Below, piece after piece: positions 5,620 through 9,692 of a stretch of 9,692 nucleotides of DNA; position 1 is the stretch's first letter; every line of letters begins with the position of its first letter. The DNA is taken from contig CAOMFZ010000077.1 of the NCBI GenBank assembly GCA_948482415.1, forward strand, positions 1 through 9,692, given 5' to 3'. Source of the stretch: an uncultured Mailhella sp. GTDB taxonomy: Bacteria > Desulfobacterota > Desulfovibrionia > Desulfovibrionales > Desulfovibrionaceae. The translations under genes and the position numbers were made by a program. The notes beneath the pieces were generated by a model. It was not told the origin of the DNA. It made no database searches and saw only the letters and a program-made list of their open reading frames with translations.

Positions 5620-6330
5620 ATGAAATATTACCCTTTATTTTTAGATATTACAAGATGTAAATGTTTAGTGCTGGGAGCCGGCAGTGTGGCAGGAAGGAAA
5701 ATTGCCACGCTGATAAAAGCGCATGCCCTTGAAATAATTGTTATTGACCCCTATGTAACGCAAAGTGATTTTTCAAAGGCATTTTATGAAGAATATGGTT
5801 TTGAGCCAAATGTTTCCTATTTTCAGCGTGATTTTTTAATTGAAGATTTAGAGGGCGTGAGACTTGCTTTTGCGTGTACGGCATCGTCGGAAGTTAATGG
5901 AAATTTTGCAGAAATTTGTAAAGAAAAAAATATTTTTTGTAATGTGATTGAAGAGCCGGAACGAGGAAACTTTATTGTTCCCGCACACTTGGATTATGAA
6001 AATCTTGTGATTGCCCTGTCCAGTTCCGGGGTAAGTCCTGCATTTACAAAAGCATTAAAAGATGATTTAAACAACTGGATAGCAAAAAGTTATGTGCCGT
6101 TTTTGCGGCTTATCAAAATGCTTCGTCCGCTTATTTTGAGAAATGTGGAGGAGCGGAAAAGACCGCAAATTTTTCGGGCAATGGTGGAAAAAAATTTTCG
6201 TGAAGAAGTTATGGCGCTTATTGAGCTCAAAAAATTTCATGATTTGCACCGAAAACTGGCACAGGTTTTGCCTGAAACTATTATTGCAAAAATTGATGAT
6301 AAGGAAATCTTTCATGATAAAGATAAATAA
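5620..6330 (+). CDS. Precorrin-2 dehydrogenase / sirohydrochlorin ferrochelatase (CysG N-terminal type)
   Basis: A 236-residue stand-alone version of the CysG N-terminal/Met8p domain. These enzymes oxidise precorrin-2 with NAD and, in bifunctional members, insert iron to give siroheme. The start MKYYPLFLDI is typical. The Rossmann loop is LGAGSVAGRK (18-27), then LAFACTASSEVNG (82-94), NVIEEPERGNFIVPAH (108-123) and ALSSSGVSPAF (132-142). Aligned to E. coli CysG, Ser128 is kept as Ser135, but catalytic Asp104 is Glu111. There is no C-terminal methyltransferase domain. It opens a run with ccsA-like and hemA, fitting a siroheme/heme precursor operon. The start has no ribosome-binding site and sits where transcription is predicted to begin. 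Whether it does both steps or only dehydrogenation cannot be told. Confidence 0.92.
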   Translation: MKYYPLFLDITRCKCLVLGAGSVAGRKIATLIKAHALEIIVIDPYVTQSDFSKAFYEEYGFEPNVSYFQRDFLIEDLEGVRLAFACTASSEVNGNFAEICKEKNIFCNVIEEPERGNFIVPAHLDYENLVIALSSSGVSPAFTKALKDDLNNWIAKSYVPFLRLIKMLRPLILRNVEERKRPQIFRAMVEKNFREEVMALIELKKFHDLHRKLAQVLPETIIAKIDDKEIFHDKDK

Positions 6331-6342
6331 AAAGGATAGGTT

Positions 6343-7158
6343 ATGCTAGTTACGCTTTCTCTTTCTTCTCTTTTGCTTTGTGCTGCTGCAACCATATTAT
6401 TTTATGTGGGGATTATCGGCAAGCAGCCGCAGTCTTTGCAGAAAAAAGCAATTTGTTGTCTGGCGGTCAGTTTTTTGCTGCTTTCTCTTTTACTATGCGT
6501 AAACTTTATTCGTGACATGAATATTTTTGTTTTGCGTTCATGGTATTTAATCCCACTTTGTTGGTTTCTTTTGCTTATTTCGTTTCTGGTGTATTATAAA
6601 CTGCGCTATACAACGGTTTTTGTTTTTGTCGCACCGCTTTGTTTTATTTTTCTGCTTTCAGCCCTAATTTTTCTGCATCAGGAAAAGCCCATGGAGCATC
6701 TCGTTATTGGTCCTTTTTTAGTGGTGCATTTATTCCTTATTTTTGCGGGCATTGGGATTATGGGTGTTTCAGCCGGCGCCGGAGCTCTTTTCCTCTGGCA
6801 GGAAAATATGCTCAAAAATAAAACCAAGCTTGTCAATTTGCCGAAAAATATTCCCTCTCTTGGGGCGCTTGATAAGGTTATACATCATGCCACAAGAATA
6901 GGTTTTCCGCTTTACGCTGTAGGGCTTTTATTCGGTTTTATCTGGGCATATATGGCATGGGGCAGAGTATTCAGCTTCGACCCGAAAGAAATTATTTCCC
7001 TGCTTATTCTTGCGCTTTATGGATTTTTATTTTATGAAAGGGAAGTTCACGGCACAAATGGACGCAAAACTGCAAAGCTTGCCCTGCTTGTTTTTGTCAT
7101 TACCTTGTTTTCTATTTTTGTTGTGAATGTATTTTTGCCAACACACCATGGTTTTTAA
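6343..7158 (+). CDS. CcsA/HemX-type cytochrome c assembly membrane protein
   Basis: A 271-residue polytopic inner-membrane protein with about eight hydrophobic segments. The family mark is the tryptophan-rich core WAYMAWGRVFSFDPKE (201-216), a form of the WG...DPKE motif of CcsA/CcmC/HemX proteins, which in cytochrome c maturation proteins takes part in heme presentation. His129 (VVHLF) and His268-269 in the terminal NVFLPTHHGF are candidate heme ligands. Length fits HemX/CcsA-like proteins encoded next to hemA rather than full CcmF. AAAGGA lies 6 bases before the ATG, and the start is 12 bases after the previous stop, so the genes are probably co-transcribed. By analogy with HemX of Bacillus it may influence HemA level, or it may serve heme export or cytochrome c assembly; the sequence does not decide. 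Confidence 0.88.
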   Translation: MLVTLSLSSLLLCAAATILFYVGIIGKQPQSLQKKAICCLAVSFLLLSLLLCVNFIRDMNIFVLRSWYLIPLCWFLLLISFLVYYKLRYTTVFVFVAPLCFIFLLSALIFLHQEKPMEHLVIGPFLVVHLFLIFAGIGIMGVSAGAGALFLWQENMLKNKTKLVNLPKNIPSLGALDKVIHHATRIGFPLYAVGLLFGFIWAYMAWGRVFSFDPKEIISLLILALYGFLFYEREVHGTNGRKTAKLALLVFVITLFSIFVVNVFLPTHHGF

Positions 7159-7190
7159 TCAGGTTTATATATAAGGTTTTTAGTTAGTTT

Positions 7191-8486
7191 ATGTCAGTTA
7201 TTCATCTTATTGGATTAAATCACCGCACGGCGCAGGTTGAAATTCGGGAAAAATTTGCGTTAACAGAATTTACGTCTCCGGAAAAATGGCCCTTTTTATG
7301 CCATAAATGCTGTATTTCCTCTGTGCAGGATAAACTTGCGGTCAAAGAATCACTTATTTTGTCAACGTGCAACCGCGTTGAAATGATTGTTGTGTATGAC
7401 GGAAATTATGAGGATTTGCTGAAAGTCTGGTGTGATGTTCGCCATGCTGATATTAACGAACTTCGTGCCTGTATGTATCATTATCAGGATGAAGAGGCTA
7501 TTCGCCATTTATTTAGAGTTGCGTCAAGTCTGGATTCTCTTGTGCTTGGGGAACCGCAAATTTTAGGACAGCTTAAAGCCGCCTATCGCTTATCTGTTCA
7601 GGCAGGGCATGCAGGGCTTTTAATCAATAGATTGCTGCATAAAGCTTTTTCTGTGGCAAAACGGGTACGCAGTGAAACGGCTGTTGCCTCCAGTGCGGTG
7701 TCTATCAGTTATGCTGCTGTGGAACTGGCAAAACGTATTTTTGACGATATGAGCCAAAATAAGGCTCTGCTTCTTGGTGCGGGTGAAATGGCAGAACTTG
7801 CTGCCATGCACTTGGTCAACAGCGGCATAAAGGAACTCAAAATCGTCAACAGAACCTTGGCAAGAGCTGAAGAACTGGCGCAAAAAATCGGGGGTGAAGC
7901 TTTTCCCTTTGATGCATTGGAAGACTGCCTTGTGGATACGGATATTATGATTAGTTCCACCGGCGCCATGGAAGCAATTATTCATCCGGAACTTATGCAG
8001 CGGGTTATGCAGAAACGAAAAAAACGCCCCATGTTTTTGATTGATATTGCCATGCCCCGTGATATTGACCCTGCTGTCAATCATTTAGATAATGTCTATG
8101 TTTATGATATTGACGATTTAAAAGAAGTTGTTGAAGAAAATTTAGCCAACAGAAAACAGGAAGCTGCCAAGGCAGCCCAAATTGTTGATGAAGAAGTAAA
8201 AGCTTTTGAGTTTTGGCGCGGATTTTTGAAATTAAAGCCCACAATTTTGGCTATTGAAGAAAAAGGTGATAAAATTGCACACGAAGAAGTGGCAAAAACC
8301 TTGAAAAATCTTGAGCATATGGGCATACACAGTCCGGAATTGCAGGATGCTCTTGAAAAAATGGCACATGCCATTGTCAAAAAATGTCACCATGCACCGC
8401 TCGAATATTTGCACAACAGTTATAAGCATAATAACGGGGAACAAAATACTGCCACCCTGCGCAGTATTTTGAAATTAGATGAATAA
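7191..8486 (+). CDS. hemA: Glutamyl-tRNA reductase
   Basis: A 431-residue enzyme that reduces glutamyl-tRNA(Glu) with NADPH to glutamate-1-semialdehyde, the first step of C5-pathway tetrapyrrole synthesis. Marks in order are GLNHRTAQVEIREKF (8-22), the catalytic cysteine in LSTCNRVE (Cys60), His105 in EEAIRHLF, the signature LVLGEPQILGQLKAAY (117-132), RVRSETAV (158-165), the NADPH-binding GAGEMAELA (196-204) and VNRTLARAEELA, then a helical C-terminal dimerisation domain to the end. Residues 33-45 include an unusual CHKCC cluster (Cys37, 40, 41) in the region between the N-terminal motif and the active-site Cys. Length is normal. The ribosome-binding site is weak (AAGG about 14 bases upstream), and the start is fixed by the conserved N-terminus. 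It lies 32 bases after the ccsA/hemX-like gene. Confidence 0.97.
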   Translation: MSVIHLIGLNHRTAQVEIREKFALTEFTSPEKWPFLCHKCCISSVQDKLAVKESLILSTCNRVEMIVVYDGNYEDLLKVWCDVRHADINELRACMYHYQDEEAIRHLFRVASSLDSLVLGEPQILGQLKAAYRLSVQAGHAGLLINRLLHKAFSVAKRVRSETAVASSAVSISYAAVELAKRIFDDMSQNKALLLGAGEMAELAAMHLVNSGIKELKIVNRTLARAEELAQKIGGEAFPFDALEDCLVDTDIMISSTGAMEAIIHPELMQRVMQKRKKRPMFLIDIAMPRDIDPAVNHLDNVYVYDIDDLKEVVEENLANRKQEAAKAAQIVDEEVKAFEFWRGFLKLKPTILAIEEKGDKIAHEEVAKTLKNLEHMGIHSPELQDALEKMAHAIVKKCHHAPLEYLHNSYKHNNGEQNTATLRSILKLDE

Positions 8487-8506
8487 GGATAATAAAAAAT
8501 AAATTT

Positions 8507-9637
8507 ATGAAACAATATATCGGCATTCGCTGCAGCAAATATGGACAAGTCCGCATAGGAATTGTGGAAGTAGAGCAAAACCTTTGTTTTGGGCAGGCTG
8601 TTGTTGCGTATAATGACAGTTCCATTTTTTTTGGACGTATCGTTTGGCAATGTAATTCACTCAATTCTGCTAATTTTCTTTTGAATAAAATGAATGATAA
8701 AGGGCAGGAAGAAAACGGTGAAGTTCGCGTAAAAAGTGAACTTTCCGAAAGTATTGATTTTTGTAAGCCGCAAAATCCGTTTACTATTCGCCTGGCCCAT
8801 GAAGATGAAATATTAAAAGCCACAGAGCAGGAAAAACTGGCTGCGCAGGCTTTTGAATTTTGTAAAGCATGCATTAAAGAGCATGGACTTGAAATGAAGC
8901 TTGTTGATGTGGAAGTTTTGCTTGACCGCAGTAAAATGATTTTTTATTTCACTGCACCTACCCGTATAGATTTCCGTGAACTGGTAAAAGATTTGGTGCG
9001 TGAATACAGAACTCGTATTGAACTTCGCCAGATTGGCGTGCGCCATGAAACGCAAATGCTGGGAGCTCTCGGCAACTGCGGCATGGTGATTTGCTGCCGT
9101 CGTTATTTGAAAAATTTTGCGCCTGTGACAATTAAAATGGCAAAGGAACAAAACCTTTTTTTAAATCCTGCAAAAATATCAGGTATTTGCGGACGGTTAC
9201 TTTGCTGTTTGAGTTATGAACAGGATAATTATGATAATTTTCATGCGCAGGCGCCTAAAATTGGCAAACGCTATACCACAGACCTTGGCATGTTAAAAGT
9301 TGTCCGTACCAATATGTTTAAAAATATTGCCGTGGTGGTCAATGAACAAGGTCAGGAGCAGGAAATTGATGTTGATGAATGGAAAAATTTAAATCCTGTC
9401 AAAGCACAGGGATATGACGATTTCCAAGAACATGACGAACAAGGCATGTATGGAAATTACATGACTATGGGCAGTGATGAGCATTATGGCGAGGATATGG
9501 ATTTATCAAAGCTTTTAGATGAAGAATATCAGGAAGAAAAGCCTCAGCACGGCAAATATGGCCGTAAGCCCAATAATCATTACCGTACAAAAGAAAAACA
9601 TTATAAACGTGCATCATATGATGAAAGTCAGGAATAG
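8507..9637 (+). CDS. PSP1-domain protein, RicT/YaaT-like
   Basis: A 376-residue cytoplasmic protein of the PSP1 family. In Bacillus the homologue RicT (YaaT) is part of the RicA-RicF-RicT complex, which carries iron-sulfur clusters and affects RNA processing; the role in this lineage is not established. The core has LGALGNCGMVICC (Cys191, 196, 197) and SGICGRLLCCLSYE (Cys228, 233, 234), with the conserved segment PVTIKMAKEQNLFLNPAKISG between them. An N-terminal PSP1 segment precedes it, and the last 80 or so residues are low-complexity, acidic then His/Lys/Tyr-rich, and probably disordered. The start follows the hemA stop by 20 bases; the nearest AGGA-like site is about 16 bases upstream, so initiation may be weak or coupled. 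Position before metG fits the family in other bacteria. Confidence 0.9.
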   Translation: MKQYIGIRCSKYGQVRIGIVEVEQNLCFGQAVVAYNDSSIFFGRIVWQCNSLNSANFLLNKMNDKGQEENGEVRVKSELSESIDFCKPQNPFTIRLAHEDEILKATEQEKLAAQAFEFCKACIKEHGLEMKLVDVEVLLDRSKMIFYFTAPTRIDFRELVKDLVREYRTRIELRQIGVRHETQMLGALGNCGMVICCRRYLKNFAPVTIKMAKEQNLFLNPAKISGICGRLLCCLSYEQDNYDNFHAQAPKIGKRYTTDLGMLKVVRTNMFKNIAVVVNEQGQEQEIDVDEWKNLNPVKAQGYDDFQEHDEQGMYGNYMTMGSDEHYGEDMDLSKLLDEEYQEEKPQHGKYGRKPNNHYRTKEKHYKRASYDESQE

Positions 9638-9645
9638 GAGAAAAT

Positions 9646-9692
9646 ATGTCCAGTTTTTATGTAACTACGCCAATTTATTATGTAAATGCTCG
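9646..9692 (+). CDS. metG: Methionyl-tRNA synthetase, 5' end only
   Basis: The ATG at 9646 opens a frame reading MSSFYVTTPIYYVNA before the window ends. FYVTTPIYYVN is the characteristic start of class I methionyl-tRNA synthetases, just ahead of the HIGH motif. GGAG (9637-9640) five bases upstream is a good ribosome-binding site and overlaps the stop codon of the preceding gene, so the two are almost certainly co-transcribed. Only 15 complete codons are visible, so the assignment rests on this short motif and the gene order. Confidence 0.85.
   Translation, partial: MSSFYVTTPIYYVNA

Noticed and set aside
7620..8084. 154-codon minus-strand frame inside hemA, and a 165-codon one at 8377-8874
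   Set aside because: They are antisense to strongly conserved hemA and ricT-like coding sequence, with no protein motif or ribosome-binding site.

Overview
The window looks like chromosomal DNA of an AT-rich member of the Desulfovibrionales. The main clue is the gene order precorrin-2 dehydrogenase, CcsA/HemX-type membrane protein, glutamyl-tRNA reductase (hemA), PSP1/RicT-like protein and methionyl-tRNA synthetase (metG), which I recall from sulfate reducers of this group. A Tat-exported DUF362 protein also fits. The lineage comes from gene order and protein style only; no rRNA or other marker is present.

Layout: (1) Positions 1-2888 form an accessory segment. Two divergently transcribed genes for exported proteins, a Tat-signal DUF362 protein (minus) and a secreted alpha/beta-hydrolase with a -1 frame break (plus), lie between two arms of an imperfect large inverted repeat. 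Each arm has an outer block of about 95-127 bp containing a bidirectional terminator-like hairpin, and an inner block ending in a CTAG-type terminus facing the genes. The right inner block (2613-2749) is a complete MITE-like element with imperfect terminal inverted repeats and a perfect 17-bp internal hairpin. The left inner block is half of one, and it sits next to sequence resembling an IS3/IS150-group end. (2) Positions 2907-5527 hold minus-strand housekeeping genes: tyrS, nadK and a small acidic protein of unknown function. The nadK ribosome-binding site lies inside a terminator-shaped hairpin. (3) Positions 5620-9692 hold a plus-strand run beginning at a near-consensus promoter that appears to start transcription at or next to the ATG (leaderless): precorrin-2 dehydrogenase, ccsA/hemX-like, hemA, ricT-like and the start of metG.

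How the genes fit together: hemA makes glutamate-1-semialdehyde, the committed precursor of tetrapyrroles. The precorrin-2 dehydrogenase/chelatase acts later, on the way to siroheme, which sulfate reducers need for sulfite reductase and for siroheme-dependent heme synthesis. The CcsA/HemX-type protein between them belongs to a family tied to heme handling or to HemA. The ricT-like gene and metG appear to follow as passengers in the same transcription unit. tyrS and nadK are general housekeeping genes.

I found no CRISPR array, tRNA, rRNA, complete transposase gene or clear new defence system. The most unusual material is the repeat architecture around the two exported-protein genes, followed by the overlapping expression signals at nadK and at the start of the siroheme/heme unit.
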